The notes under the pieces are model-generated. The model saw only the letters and a program-made list of their open reading frames with translations. It searched no databases and had not been told where the DNA came from. A DNA stretch of 64,000 bases from assembly GCF_036016755.1 (NCBI RefSeq), contig NZ_JAYXIH010000001.1, positions 124,001 to 188,000 on the forward strand. Direction: 5' to 3'. This DNA is from Aurantimonas coralicida_A. Its GTDB lineage: Bacteria > Pseudomonadota > Alphaproteobacteria > Rhizobiales > Rhizobiaceae. Shown here one piece after another: positions 8,214-16,492 of this stretch; the stretch's first letter is position 1; each line of letters opens with the position of its first letter. The translations under genes and the position numbers were made by a program.

Positions 8214-9044
8214 TCAGCGAGGTGCGACCCGCTTCTCGGCATCGGCAACTGGCGGCACAACAGCCTTGCGGTAAAGGTGCCATGTCGCATGCCCGAGAAC
8301 CGGGATGACGATCGCCAGGCCGACGAGAAGCGGTAGCGAACCGATGAGCAGGCCGGCCGCGACGATCAATCCCCACAGCATGGTTGGGACCGGGTTGGCG
8401 AGCATGACTTCCGCCGATGTTTGAATGGCCGCATAGGCACCCACGTCCCGATCGAGAAGCAGCGGAAATGCGACGACGGTGGTGCTGAGGACGACCAGGG
8501 CGAACAGCAGACCGAGGAAGTTGCCGAGGATGATCAGGGCCCACCCGCGGCCCGTCGTCAGGACGTCATAGATGAACGCGGTGATGGAGGCTGGTTCCGC
8601 CGAACCGTAGAGCCACTGATAGAGCGCCTGCGCCGTGAAAATCCAGGCGATGAACAGACCGAGGAGCAACAGACCGACGGCAATGATGGCCGGAATGGCG
8701 GGGGAGTTGCGCACCTCGAGCGCATGCAGCCAGGACGTATCGAGACCGAGTTCCCGCCGCCGACTGATTTCGTAAAGGCCAATCGCCGCCAAGGGACCGA
8801 GGAGGGCGAAACCGGACATCAGCGGATAGATGAGCTGCAGTGCATTGCCGCCCGAGGACCAAGTGATCAGGATCAAACCCATCACCGGGTAGATCAGGCA
8901 CAAAAACACGTAATGCGAGGGTTTTTCCCAGAAATCGTCGAACCCGCGACGCAGCGCGTCGAAGACGTCCGCGATCTCAATCTGACGCACGACGGGACGA
9001 GCGACGGTTTTCTCGCCGCCTTCGAGAACATGAAAATTGGCCAT
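8214..9044 (-). CDS. DUF2189 family integral membrane protein
   Basis: This 276-aa protein carries about six predicted membrane helices. The order is a short soluble N-terminus (VRQIEIADVFDALRRGFDDFWEKPSHYVFLCLIYPVMGL), PLMSGFALLGPLAAIGLYEISRRRELG, and further helices; these features match DUF2189, often found beside respiratory oxidase genes in alphaproteobacteria. Start 9044 is chosen because AGGAGG lies 7 nt upstream; the ATG two codons earlier at 9050 abuts that Shine-Dalgarno. The function is unknown. It is convergent with the oxidase operon and divergent from a cytochrome c gene. Confidence 0.85.
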   Translation of the reverse strand: MANFHVLEGGEKTVARPVVRQIEIADVFDALRRGFDDFWEKPSHYVFLCLIYPVMGLILITWSSGGNALQLIYPLMSGFALLGPLAAIGLYEISRRRELGLDTSWLHALEVRNSPAIPAIIAVGLLLLGLFIAWIFTAQALYQWLYGSAEPASITAFIYDVLTTGRGWALIILGNFLGLLFALVVLSTTVVAFPLLLDRDVGAYAAIQTSAEVMLANPVPTMLWGLIVAAGLLIGSLPLLVGLAIVIPVLGHATWHLYRKAVVPPVADAEKRVAPR

Positions 9045-9327
9045 GACCATTCCTCCTGAATCAGGTCTGGTATGGCCGCGGTTCATGGTGCTGCCGTTTT
9101 GCGTACGCAACTGGGTCACGCGAAACCGCGACCTGCACCGTTGATCAGCATACGCCCCAGCGGCAGATTTGTCGCCCCCTGCGCCATTCGAGCGGAATGA
9201 TCGACCGCCAGGCCATTTCAAGTGATAATCGTCAGTCCGAGCAACGGGAGCGTTGCTGGGGCAGTCCGCCAGGGATAAGACATGCCGATGCCAGTCACGC
9301 GGTTTTGATGCGGGAGAATGACACCAA

Positions 9328-9879
9328 ATGCTTCGACAACATCGGTCCTTATCGTCGCGCATCGTCAGAGTAGTCGGCATCGCAATGGTTTTGCTTGTCG
9401 TGCTGGCGGGCGTGCGGCTATTCGGCTCTGGCCCTTTGACCGATCGCGGCGCTTGGCCGTCCGAATTTCGAAGCAATGGCGAGCGAATTTATTTCACCGC
9501 GACCAGTGCTTCGGGCCAGCCGATCGCGCCTCAGGGCGGAAGCATGCATATGATGATGGCCGGCGGCGGATGCGTCGCCTGCCATGGTGCGGACCGGGGT
9601 GGCGGGCGGCTGATGCCACGTTTCTGGCAGTCGGCGCCACCGCTGACAGCCGCCGCTTTATTCGGTGAGCACGATGAGGCTGCCGGGACGGAAGGCGCGA
9701 CCGAGAGTCATGGCGATCATGACGACTATACCGACGACACGCTGCGACGGGCCATCACCGACGGCATCGATCCCGGCGGCGAGCGCCTCGATCCAGTGAT
9801 GCCGCGGTGGTCGATGACGGACGCGGATATGACGGATCTGATCGCCTATCTGAAGACCCCAGTCGACAGCGCGAAGTGA
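9328..9879 (+). CDS. Membrane-anchored monoheme c-type cytochrome
   Basis: This 183-aa protein has one N-terminal hydrophobic helix (about residues 11-31) acting as signal or anchor and one heme attachment motif, CVACH, at residues 82-86. A likely distal Met lies in VMPRWSM near the C-terminus, followed by the usual ADMTDLIAYLKT helix. The segment between is rich in His, Met, Asp and Glu (GSMHMMMAGGG and ESHGDHDDYTDD), which could also bind metal. It is divergent from the DUF2189 gene and follows the oxidase operon, so a role as electron donor to that oxidase is plausible but inferred. Confidence 0.88.
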   Translation: MLRQHRSLSSRIVRVVGIAMVLLVVLAGVRLFGSGPLTDRGAWPSEFRSNGERIYFTATSASGQPIAPQGGSMHMMMAGGGCVACHGADRGGGRLMPRFWQSAPPLTAAALFGEHDEAAGTEGATESHGDHDDYTDDTLRRAITDGIDPGGERLDPVMPRWSMTDADMTDLIAYLKTPVDSAK

Positions 9880-9996
9880 GGCGCGGCGCGGCGGCGCGCT
9901 TCGTTTGCCGCCGCTTAACGCCAATATCGGTACGCGCCGAGATTTGACCGCTCGTTCAAAAATTACCAGACACGTCTGCGGCGCTACAGCGTGAAG

Positions 9997-10437
9997 TCAG
10001 GTCGCAAATCTTGGCTTTTTGGCTCTCAGCCGCAATGAGATCCATAAGCCGGCCAGCATGCCGATCACCATCGCCGGCAGGAAAGCAAGCGTGCCCGGGG
10101 CAGCCAGCGGCAAGGCTGTCCAGGCGGGGCCGGGGCAGAAGCCGCCGATTCCCCAGCCGATCCCGAATATCGCCGCGCCTGTCAAAAGCGGCGCATCGAT
10201 ATCCGCGCGCGTCGGAATCTCGAAACGCGGCATCATCAAAGGCCTTTCACGCCGCCAGATCAGCCGGTAGCCGACGAAGGTGGTCAGGGATGCGCCGCCC
10301 ATGACGAAGGCAAGGCTCGGGTCCCATGAGCCGAAAACATCCAGAAAGTTGAGAACCTTCGCGGGATCCGACATGCCGGAAACCACCAGACCCATGCCGA
10401 AGACCAGGCCCGATACAAGTCCCAATACAAATCGCAT
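9997..10437 (-). CDS. YeeE/YedE family (DUF6691-type) membrane transporter, second half of a pair
   Basis: This 146-aa protein is one of two adjacent half-size YeeE/YedE proteins implicated in transport of thiosulfate or related sulfur compounds. It shows the family pattern GLVFGMGLVVSGMSDPAKVLNFLD near the N-terminus and GIGWGIGGFCPGPAWTAL in the second half, with a conserved Cys. The start at 10437 is favoured over 10566 because the upstream extension overlaps the preceding gene and lacks membrane character. It begins 5 nt after the stop of its partner, so they form one operon. Transport of inorganic sulfur is inferred from the family. Confidence 0.88.
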   Translation of the reverse strand: MRFVLGLVSGLVFGMGLVVSGMSDPAKVLNFLDVFGSWDPSLAFVMGGASLTTFVGYRLIWRRERPLMMPRFEIPTRADIDAPLLTGAAIFGIGWGIGGFCPGPAWTALPLAAPGTLAFLPAMVIGMLAGLWISLRLRAKKPRFAT

Positions 10438-10442
10438 GATCG

Positions 10443-10880
10443 TCACCCGAGTATGTGCCGGAGGAAAAGGACCGTGAGGAACGCGGTCGTCATGAAGGCC
10501 GCAACCGCAACAAGCGATCGCGTCGACAGCCGCGCCAGACCGCAGACACCATGGCCGCTGGTGCAACCGGAGCCCCAGATCGTCCCGAAACCGACCAGCA
10601 GCCCGGCCAGGATCATCACGCCCAGATTGTCGGAAACGGTCTGTACGACCGGCTCACCCGTGGCAAGAACGAGCAGGAGCGGCGCGGCCACCAGGCCGAT
10701 CAAGAACGCCAAGCGCCAGCTCCAATCGGAGCGGATGGATGGCAAGGCGCCGACAGTTATCCCGGAAATGCCTGCGACGCGGCCGAAGAATGCCATGACC
10801 ATGACCGCTGACAAGCCGATCAGCCCGCCTCCGAATAAGGAGGCCCAGGGGGTGAACTCGGTCATGGTGGACGGTGGCAT
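10443..10880 (-). CDS. YeeE/YedE family membrane transporter, first half of a pair
   Basis: This 145-aa protein is the partner of the downstream half-size YeeE/YedE protein. It shows the family signature GSGCTSGHGVCGLARLSTRSLVAV near residues 104-128, where the Cys is thought to bind the sulfur substrate during transport. About four helices are evident. It is transcribed divergently from an ArsR-type regulator with a candidate promoter in the 62-bp gap. The arrangement ArsR plus two YeeE/YedE halves is known from bigR/sqrR-type sulfide-detoxification loci. Confidence 0.9.
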   Translation of the reverse strand: MPPSTMTEFTPWASLFGGGLIGLSAVMVMAFFGRVAGISGITVGALPSIRSDWSWRLAFLIGLVAAPLLLVLATGEPVVQTVSDNLGVMILAGLLVGFGTIWGSGCTSGHGVCGLARLSTRSLVAVAAFMTTAFLTVLFLRHILG

Positions 10881-10930
10881 CGCGCGGTTCCCTTTGACAA
10901 TCGGCTCTTTACTGGTGGCCGTAGGAAGCC

Positions 10931-10959
10931 CATATATGAATCATGTCTAAAGTAGTCAA
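10931..10959 (-). promoter_or_regulatory. Promoter of the YeeE/YedE pair, overlapping the ArsR gene start
   Basis: On the minus strand TTGACT (10954-10959) and TATATG (10931-10936) are spaced by exactly 17 nt, about 45 nt upstream of the first YeeE/YedE start. The -10 sits in the palindrome CATATATG (10931-10938), in an AT-rich stretch covering the first codons of the ArsR gene. An ArsR dimer bound here could block transcription both ways. The operator role is inferred. Confidence 0.55.
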
Positions 10960-11278
10960 ATCTAATATGTCCGAGTTGGATGCGCGTGCCGCCGGCGTGG
11001 CGGCCATTCTCGCACTCATGGGCAACGCCCATCGGCTACGCATTCTTTGCAAGCTCGCCGAGGACGAAGCGTCGGTCGGAGTCCTCGTATCGGAGGTCGG
11101 CCTCAGCCAATCCGCTTTGTCGCAGCATCTGGCAAAGCTTCGGGCTGGTGGATTGGTCACCACCCGACGTGACGCCCAGACGATCTTCTACTCTCTCGCA
11201 AGCGACGAAGTTCGCGCGATCATGGCGAGCCTGTATGATGTATTCTGTGCGCACAGGAAGCGGCACGCCGCACCGTGA
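10943..11278 (+). CDS. ArsR-family regulator of the BigR/SqrR persulfide-sensing type
   Basis: This 111-aa winged-helix repressor carries the ArsR core (ALMGNAHRLRILCKLAE, then VGLSQSALSQHLAKLRAGGLVTTRRDAQTIFYSL). Two cysteines, C36 in the second helix and C102 in the last helix (YDVFCAHRK), are 66 residues apart, the same spacing as the persulfide-sensing pairs of SqrR (C41/C107) and BigR (C42/C108). There is no metal-binding ELCVCDL motif. The start could also be the ATG at 10967, eight codons later, which does not alter the spacing. It is divergent from the YeeE/YedE pair, supporting a role in reactive sulfur response. Confidence 0.85.
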   Translation: MSKVVKSNMSELDARAAGVAAILALMGNAHRLRILCKLAEDEASVGVLVSEVGLSQSALSQHLAKLRAGGLVTTRRDAQTIFYSLASDEVRAIMASLYDVFCAHRKRHAAP

Positions 11279-11397
11279 CGCCAGCACTTCCTCGATTCGG
11301 TTCTCGCAAGGGCCCGCTGCGCGGCGGCGGCGGGGCCTTCAGGCGCGATGCCGATCCTGCAAATCAGCGGACGGTCCCGCCCTGAGAAAGATTTGAT

Positions 11398-12873
11398 ATG
11401 AACCGACGTGAACTTTTGATGAGCGGCTCCTCGCTTCTCGCCTGGCTGGCAACTTCCGGCATGGTCTCGGCTGCGAATGCCCAGGCGGCTGCGGGACAGA
11501 CCGACGGCGAGGAACTTGGCCTTCCGCCGCTACTGGACGCGCGGTCCGGCCCGATCCGTCTCGAGGCTACGGCTGGGACGACGGTTTTCGCCGGCGGCGC
11601 TCCGTCATCGACCATGGGGTTCAATCAAACCTACCTCGGGCCGACGGTTCTGCTGCGGCGCGGAACGAACATCCCGGTTCGGATCGAGAACGGCGTCAAT
11701 GTACCGATCACCCTCCATTGGCATGGCCTGACAGTCCCCAGTTCGGCGGATGGCGGCCCGGGCACCGAAACCGCTCCAGGCGCTGGCCGTGACGTCGAGC
11801 TACCAGTCAACCAACCGGCTGCAACGCACTGGTATCACACCCATGTTCACGGCCGCACAGCGCCCGATGTATATGCCGGGTTGGCCGGTGCCGTGATCCT
11901 CCAGGACGACGACGAGGCCGGCATCGAACTTCCCAGGACCTACGGCGTCGACGATTTCGTGTTGATCCTGCAGGACAAGCGTTTCGATAGTTCGGGCAGA
12001 GCGGTCTACGAACCAGGCATGATGGACGTCATGCACGGCTTTCGCGGCGACGCGGTGCTCGTCAATGGTCAGCTTCGGCCGATTGCCAAGGCGCCGCGCG
12101 GTCTGGTGCGGCTGCGTTTAATCAATGCGGCGACTTCGAGTCCCTTCGATCTGTCGCTCGAGAGCGGCCGGCCGCTCGTCCTTATCGGTGTCGATCAAGG
12201 CCTGCTCGATGCGCCGGTAGAAGTGAGCAGGGTCTTGATCGCACCCGGCGAACGCGTTGAACTACTGGTCGACCTGAGGCTTGGCGAAGACCGCCTTATG
12301 GCGGCATCGCAATCATCCATGGGCATGGGCGGTATGATGGGCGGCATGGGCGGCGATGCCGGGAGCGCAGTCCTCCTGACGCTTGTGCCCGAAGACAGCC
12401 AGGAAGCCGCCGTCACCACGTTGCCGGAGCGCCTGCCGGGGTCCATGGTTGCCATCGCGGCAACCGGCGCGCGGCGTCGTTTCCTCCTTGACGAAGGCAT
12501 GGGGCCGATGAACATGGTGCGCGGTCTGCTCGGCGGCTCCCCGGTGATGACCATCAACGGCAAACCTTACGAGATCGACCGCGTCGATTTTTCAACGCCG
12601 GTCGGCGCACAGGAGCATTGGACCGTCGTTGCCAACCAGATGGCGCATCCGTTCCACGTCCATGGCGCGAAGTTCCAGGTCTTGAGGAACGGCGGCCGCG
12701 AACCACGCCCCGAGGAACGGGGATGGAAGGACACCGTCCTGGTGAACGGGGAGGCCGAACTCGCGGTTTCCATTGATGCCGAAACCAGCGAGGGACTGCC
12801 GTTCGTCTTTCACTGTCATATTTTGGAACATGAAGACGCCGGGATGATGGGGCAGTTCACGACACAAGTTTAG
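11398..12873 (+). CDS. Multicopper oxidase (CueO/CopA-like), exported
   Basis: This 491-aa three-cupredoxin-domain oxidase probably oxidises Cu(I) or other periplasmic substrates. All four copper motifs are present: LHWHG (H107, H109), HWYHTHVHG (about 144-151), HPFHVHG near residue 418, and HCHILEHEDAGMM near the C-terminus, which supplies the T1 Cys and its His and Met. The N-terminus MNRRELLMSGSSLLAWLA is a twin-arginine type signal. A short Met- and Gly-rich loop (SSMGMGGMMGGMGGDAG, about 305-321) resembles the methionine-rich copper-binding insert of cuprous oxidases. It is followed after 82 nt by a membrane protein gene. Confidence 0.92.
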   Translation: MNRRELLMSGSSLLAWLATSGMVSAANAQAAAGQTDGEELGLPPLLDARSGPIRLEATAGTTVFAGGAPSSTMGFNQTYLGPTVLLRRGTNIPVRIENGVNVPITLHWHGLTVPSSADGGPGTETAPGAGRDVELPVNQPAATHWYHTHVHGRTAPDVYAGLAGAVILQDDDEAGIELPRTYGVDDFVLILQDKRFDSSGRAVYEPGMMDVMHGFRGDAVLVNGQLRPIAKAPRGLVRLRLINAATSSPFDLSLESGRPLVLIGVDQGLLDAPVEVSRVLIAPGERVELLVDLRLGEDRLMAASQSSMGMGGMMGGMGGDAGSAVLLTLVPEDSQEAAVTTLPERLPGSMVAIAATGARRRFLLDEGMGPMNMVRGLLGGSPVMTINGKPYEIDRVDFSTPVGAQEHWTVVANQMAHPFHVHGAKFQVLRNGGREPRPEERGWKDTVLVNGEAELAVSIDAETSEGLPFVFHCHILEHEDAGMMGQFTTQV

Positions 12874-12955
12874 CGTATCAGGGTAGCCGGGGCGGGGCCA
12901 TTCGAACCGGCGGCCCACATGGCCGCACCGCCAGCGACCCGATCAAGGGGACCGA

Positions 12956-13453
12956 ATGATCACGTCAGAGCCGCAGCAGCGGGACACGAGGCAGGGGCTG
13001 TGGGCGGTTCCGGAGGTCTCGCTCGCTCTGTTCTCCTTCGCCTTCCATTTCATTTGGGAGTTCCTGCAGATTCCGACATTCGAAGGAATGGCGGACCTTC
13101 GGCACTGGGAGGGCGTGAAGATATGCACCTACGCCACCATCGGCGATGTGGGTATCGCCCTGGCCGCCTTCTGGATCACGTCGCTCGCGGCGCGCACACG
13201 ACATTGGATAATCGACAAGAAGGCATGGCAGTTTCTGGTCTTCCTGGCCGTCGGCCTCGCCATCACCGTCGGGCTCGAATTCTATTACGTCGAAATATCC
13301 AACCGCTGGTCCTATTCCGAGCTGATGCCGCTGGTGCCGCCATTCGGAACCGGTCTCTCGCCGCTGCTTCAATGGATCGTCGTGCCGCTGCTGGTCGTCG
13401 AGCTGACCCGGCGCAATCTCCTGGGCACGTCAAGAATCGCGACAAGACGATGA
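12956..13453 (+). CDS. Membrane protein of unknown function
   Basis: This 165-aa protein has about four hydrophobic helices (residues about 20-40, 60-80, 90-110 and 130-150). Recognisable stretches are FAFHFIWEFLQIPTFEGMADLRHWEGVKIC near the N-terminus and FVGLEFYYVE-like aromatic segments later. I do not recognise a characterised family. It follows the multicopper oxidase gene on the same strand, and such small membrane proteins are often seen beside copper or redox genes. It ends 223 nt before the convergent L,D-transpeptidase gene. Confidence 0.7.
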   Translation: MITSEPQQRDTRQGLWAVPEVSLALFSFAFHFIWEFLQIPTFEGMADLRHWEGVKICTYATIGDVGIALAAFWITSLAARTRHWIIDKKAWQFLVFLAVGLAITVGLEFYYVEISNRWSYSELMPLVPPFGTGLSPLLQWIVVPLLVVELTRRNLLGTSRIATRR

Positions 13454-13676
13454 GCGCATTCCGACGCTCGCCGGCGACCCTGTCCGGTGCCTGACCGAAA
13501 CAGGATGGCCGACCTTCCAAGCGCGCCGTTCGTCTCCCGACACGACGGCCGAGGCAACATCCGCTTCCTTGGCGGGCGTCGCCTTCTTGCCGTCGCGCGG
13601 TGGCGGCCCGCCCGGCACTCCGCCGGGTGCCGGCGACCTCTTTTCGAGCCGCGTGGCCGCCGACAATCGGGTTTGG

Positions 13677-14258
13677 TTAGATGACGACCACCCGTGCGCC
13701 GGTCGGAACCCGGTTATAGAGATCGATGACGTGATCGTTGATCATCCGGATGCAGCCATTGGAGACCGACCGTCCAATCGACCAGGGCTCGGTCGTGCCG
13801 TGGATCCTGTAGTAGGTGTCTCGTTTGCCGCGATAGAGATAGAGCGCACGCGCGCCGAGCGGGTTTCTCGGTCCACCGGGTACGCCGTTGGCATAGCGTG
13901 CATACTTGCCCGGCTCGCGGCGAATCATGTTCTTGGTCGGCGTCCAACTCGGCCACTTGGCCTTGCGTCCGATCCGCGCAGATCCCTTGAAGGCGCGTCC
14001 CGCCTTGCCGACACCGACGCCGTAGCGTCGCGCCAGACCATCGCCGAGAACCAGGTAGAGAAAATGGTTGCGCGGATCGACCACGATCGTGCCCGCTTGG
14101 TAGCCACCGAACTTCACGGTTTGGGGCAGGTATTTCGGATTGAGCTGGAATGCCTTGCGGGGACCGTGGGCCAGAGCCGGCATCGCGGACGTCAGCAAGC
14201 CGCCAAAGCCAGCCAGAAGAAGAGCACGTCTTGAGAGCATTTTCGTCATCCTGATCAT
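13677..14258 (-). CDS. L,D-transpeptidase (YkuD domain), periplasmic
   Basis: This 193-aa enzyme forms or exchanges 3-3 peptidoglycan cross-links or anchors proteins to peptidoglycan. It has a signal sequence (SRRALLLAGFGGLLTSAMPALA, with twin Arg) followed by a YkuD domain. The catalytic signature reads HGTTEPWSIGRSVSNGCIRM with His153 and nucleophile Cys169. The PTKNMIRREP and GVPGGPRNPLGARALYLY segments are typical of alphaproteobacterial ErfK/YbiS/YcfS/YnhG-type proteins. M4 or M7 are alternative starts. The gene stands alone between converging and codirectional small genes. Confidence 0.92.
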   Translation of the reverse strand: MIRMTKMLSRRALLLAGFGGLLTSAMPALAHGPRKAFQLNPKYLPQTVKFGGYQAGTIVVDPRNHFLYLVLGDGLARRYGVGVGKAGRAFKGSARIGRKAKWPSWTPTKNMIRREPGKYARYANGVPGGPRNPLGARALYLYRGKRDTYYRIHGTTEPWSIGRSVSNGCIRMINDHVIDLYNRVPTGARVVVI

Positions 14259-14309
14259 CTAGTCGTCGAAGGGAGCGGAACACCGCAGTGGATGTCCGAA
14301 GCGGGGACG

Positions 14310-14660
14310 TCAGCTGATCGGAGGACGGAATAAGCCAGTACGGCTTCCTGAAGCGCCAGAGAAGACGGGGACGAAAAGGCTTTCCCGTCCGTCGCCAGGG
14401 ATCACAGCAGTGATTGCGGACAGGGTGGCCCCGCAATCCAAGGGACAGTGGGGCGCCCCGTGCCAAGCCCTGATTTCGTTGTCGCAGCAATCCGCGGCCG
14501 CGGCGACACCGTCGCCGTCATCAGCCGTTGCCGACAAAACATTCGCGACGATCGAGCCGCCATGGGCGGCATTCCCGGCCACGGCGACCGCGATGCCTTT
14601 AGGCGTCGCCGCCAATATCGTCACGATTAGGATAAGGAACAACAGCCTCATGCGCCGCAC
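14310..14660 (-). CDS. Small secreted Cys/His-containing protein of unknown function
   Basis: This 116-aa ORF begins with a clear signal peptide (MRRMRLLFLILIVTILAATPKGIAVAVA). The mature part contains DCCDNEIRAWHGAPHCPLDCGA, a cluster of four Cys and two His that could bind copper or zinc or form disulfides. It lies upstream of the L,D-transpeptidase gene on the same strand. I do not recognise a family. Similar short exported Cys/His proteins are common near copper-handling genes, which fits the multicopper oxidase nearby, but no function can be assigned. Confidence 0.55.
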   Translation of the reverse strand: MRRMRLLFLILIVTILAATPKGIAVAVAGNAAHGGSIVANVLSATADDGDGVAAAADCCDNEIRAWHGAPHCPLDCGATLSAITAVIPGDGRESLFVPVFSGASGSRTGLFRPPIS

Positions 14661-14740
14661 GGTAACAGTACCTGCTTAAGTATTCCCTATCCAAGCACAT
14701 CAATGAATCGTGAATTTCGCGAATTCTGGCCGCTTCGGGA

Positions 14741-15160
14741 TTATTCGATCCCGTTGGCGCGTTGTAGCGCGCGGACATAGGCGGCGATCTGGCTGACGCT
14801 CTTCGGCGATATCCCTTCGATCGGCGGCATACTGCCGAAGCCCCAGTGATGATCACGCACGCCGTTCTGCACGGCCAGTTGGAAAGCCGCGTCGGCGTGA
14901 TGGTTAGGTTCGTAGATCTTATGGACAAGGGGAGGGGCCGTGCCGCTTTTTCCTGCGGCGCTGGTTCCGTGGCAGGTTGCGCAGTTCGTATTGAAAAGCG
15001 CCTCGCCCCTCGTTTCGACGGCGCTCAGTTCCGGCACGGTCACGTCCGCCAGCGCCGCCCCCAGGCCGGCCTCGTCCGCGCCGCGACCGTCGAGACGCCA
15101 CCAGATGGCAAGGGCCGTGACCACGAGAACGATCGTGAGAATGAGCGCGCGATTTTTCAT
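14741..15160 (-). CDS. Monoheme c-type cytochrome, membrane-anchored
   Basis: This 139-aa protein has an N-terminal uncleaved-looking helix (residues 4-21) and a class I cytochrome c domain. The heme site is CATCH at residues 60-64 and the axial Met is probably M111 in GFGSMPPIEGISPKSVSQIAAYVRAL. Start 15160 is preceded by AGAGGATCCCTG, and the upstream extension to 15259 has no signal. It resembles the cytochromes that shuttle electrons from copper- or sulfur-oxidising enzymes to terminal oxidases. This is the second monoheme cytochrome within 6 kb. Confidence 0.88.
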   Translation of the reverse strand: MKNRALILTIVLVVTALAIWWRLDGRGADEAGLGAALADVTVPELSAVETRGEALFNTNCATCHGTSAAGKSGTAPPLVHKIYEPNHHADAAFQLAVQNGVRDHHWGFGSMPPIEGISPKSVSQIAAYVRALQRANGIE

Positions 15161-15317
15161 CAGGGATCCTCTGCTCTGCCGATGTCCGACCGGGTAGGGG
15201 ACCCCGGCCGGTGAGGTCAAGGTCTCTTTGGTCCGCACCACTCCAACTCGGCCTCGCATCCGAGCGGCTGGATCCGAGCGACGCGTTGAAGCTTGCGCCC
15301 TGATCCGCTCGGCGGCC

Positions 15318-16394
15318 CTATGGCGTGATAGCGACCTTGAGCACGCCGTCGCGCTGGTTGGCGAACAGCTCGTAAGCCTCCTCGATCTGGTCGAGGCCGT
15401 AGCGGTGGGTGACCAACGCGCCGAGGTCTACGCGGTCGGATTCGATCACGTTCATCAGGCGGCGCATGCGATCCTTGCCGCCGGGACACAGCGAGGTGAC
15501 GATGGTGTTGTCACCTAGCCCGGCGTGGAACGCACCGAGCGGGATGGTGAGATCGGAGGAATAGACGCCGAGGCTGGACAACGTGCCGCCCGGCCGCAGA
15601 ACGCGCAGACAGCTTTCGAAGGTCTTCTGCGTGCCGAGCGCCTCGATCGCAACGTCGACGCCGCGTCCGCCGGTGATCTTCATGATCTCGTCGACGGGAT
15701 CGGCCGTCTTGAAGTCGATGACGACGTCGGCGCCGAGTTTCTTGGCGATGTCGAGGCGTTCGGGAACCGTGTCGACCCCAATGATCAGGCCGGCGCCGCG
15801 CATTCTGGCGCCCGCCGTCGCGCAGAGGCCGATCGGCCCTTGGGCGAAGACGACGACGATGTCGCCGATCTGGATGTTGCCCCGTTCGGCACCGCCGAAG
15901 CCGGTGGACATGATGTCGGGACACATCAGCACCTGCTCGTCGGTCAGCTCATCCGGAACCGGCGCCAAGTTGGCCATCGCGTCCGGAACCAGGACATATT
16001 CGGCCTGCGTGCCGTCGATCGTGTTGCCGAAGCGCCAGCCGCCCATCGGCTTGTAGCCGTGCGGGTGGCTCTGACCATCCTGGGAGTGCTGGCCGCACAG
16101 GCAAGCGTTGGAATAGCCGCTGGGGCAGATGGCGCCGGCGATGACCCGCTGTCCCTCCTGGTAGCCCTTGACGTTCGACCCGAGCTTTTCGATGATTCCG
16201 ACAGGCTCGTGACCGATGGTCAGGCCTTTCTCGACAGGGTATTCGCCCTTGAGGATATGAACGTCGGTGCCGCAGATCGTCGTCGTGGTGATGCGCAGTA
16301 GCGCGTCGTTCGCGCCGACATCCGGAATCGGCTTTTCGCCGAGCGCGATCCGGCCCGGCTCGATGAAAATTGTCGCTCGCATCTTCTCTGGCAT
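15318..16394 (-). CDS. Zinc-dependent alcohol dehydrogenase (medium-chain, NAD(P)-dependent)
   Basis: This 358-aa medium-chain dehydrogenase has the GroES-like catalytic domain with zinc ligands in ICGTDVH and GHEPVG, and the nucleotide-binding fold with AQGPIGLCATAGARMRGA. The acidic residue in IIGVDTVPERL suggests NAD preference. The structural-zinc lobe reads CPSGYSNACLCGQH, with fewer cysteines than classical alcohol dehydrogenase and close to the isopropanol or threonine dehydrogenase-like subgroup. Substrate is not assignable. Start at 16394 follows GGACAAGG; M5 at 16382 is possible. It is 98 nt downstream of the P-type ATPase gene on the same strand and may be cotranscribed. Confidence 0.9.
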   Translation of the reverse strand: MPEKMRATIFIEPGRIALGEKPIPDVGANDALLRITTTTICGTDVHILKGEYPVEKGLTIGHEPVGIIEKLGSNVKGYQEGQRVIAGAICPSGYSNACLCGQHSQDGQSHPHGYKPMGGWRFGNTIDGTQAEYVLVPDAMANLAPVPDELTDEQVLMCPDIMSTGFGGAERGNIQIGDIVVVFAQGPIGLCATAGARMRGAGLIIGVDTVPERLDIAKKLGADVVIDFKTADPVDEIMKITGGRGVDVAIEALGTQKTFESCLRVLRPGGTLSSLGVYSSDLTIPLGAFHAGLGDNTIVTSLCPGGKDRMRRLMNVIESDRVDLGALVTHRYGLDQIEEAYELFANQRDGVLKVAITP

Positions 16395-16492
16395 GGCCTT
16401 GTCCCTTTCCGTTTTGTCCGTGTCGGATAGGTGCTCACGCCGCGGGGATTGCCGCGTTGATCGAGGTCAAGAGGTGGTCAGCAGTCGGGCGG

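Noticed and set aside
9141..9154. Possible FNR/FixK box (TTGATCAGCATACG) before the cytochrome c gene
   Set aside because: Only the left half matches TTGAT-N4-ATCAA; the right half fails.
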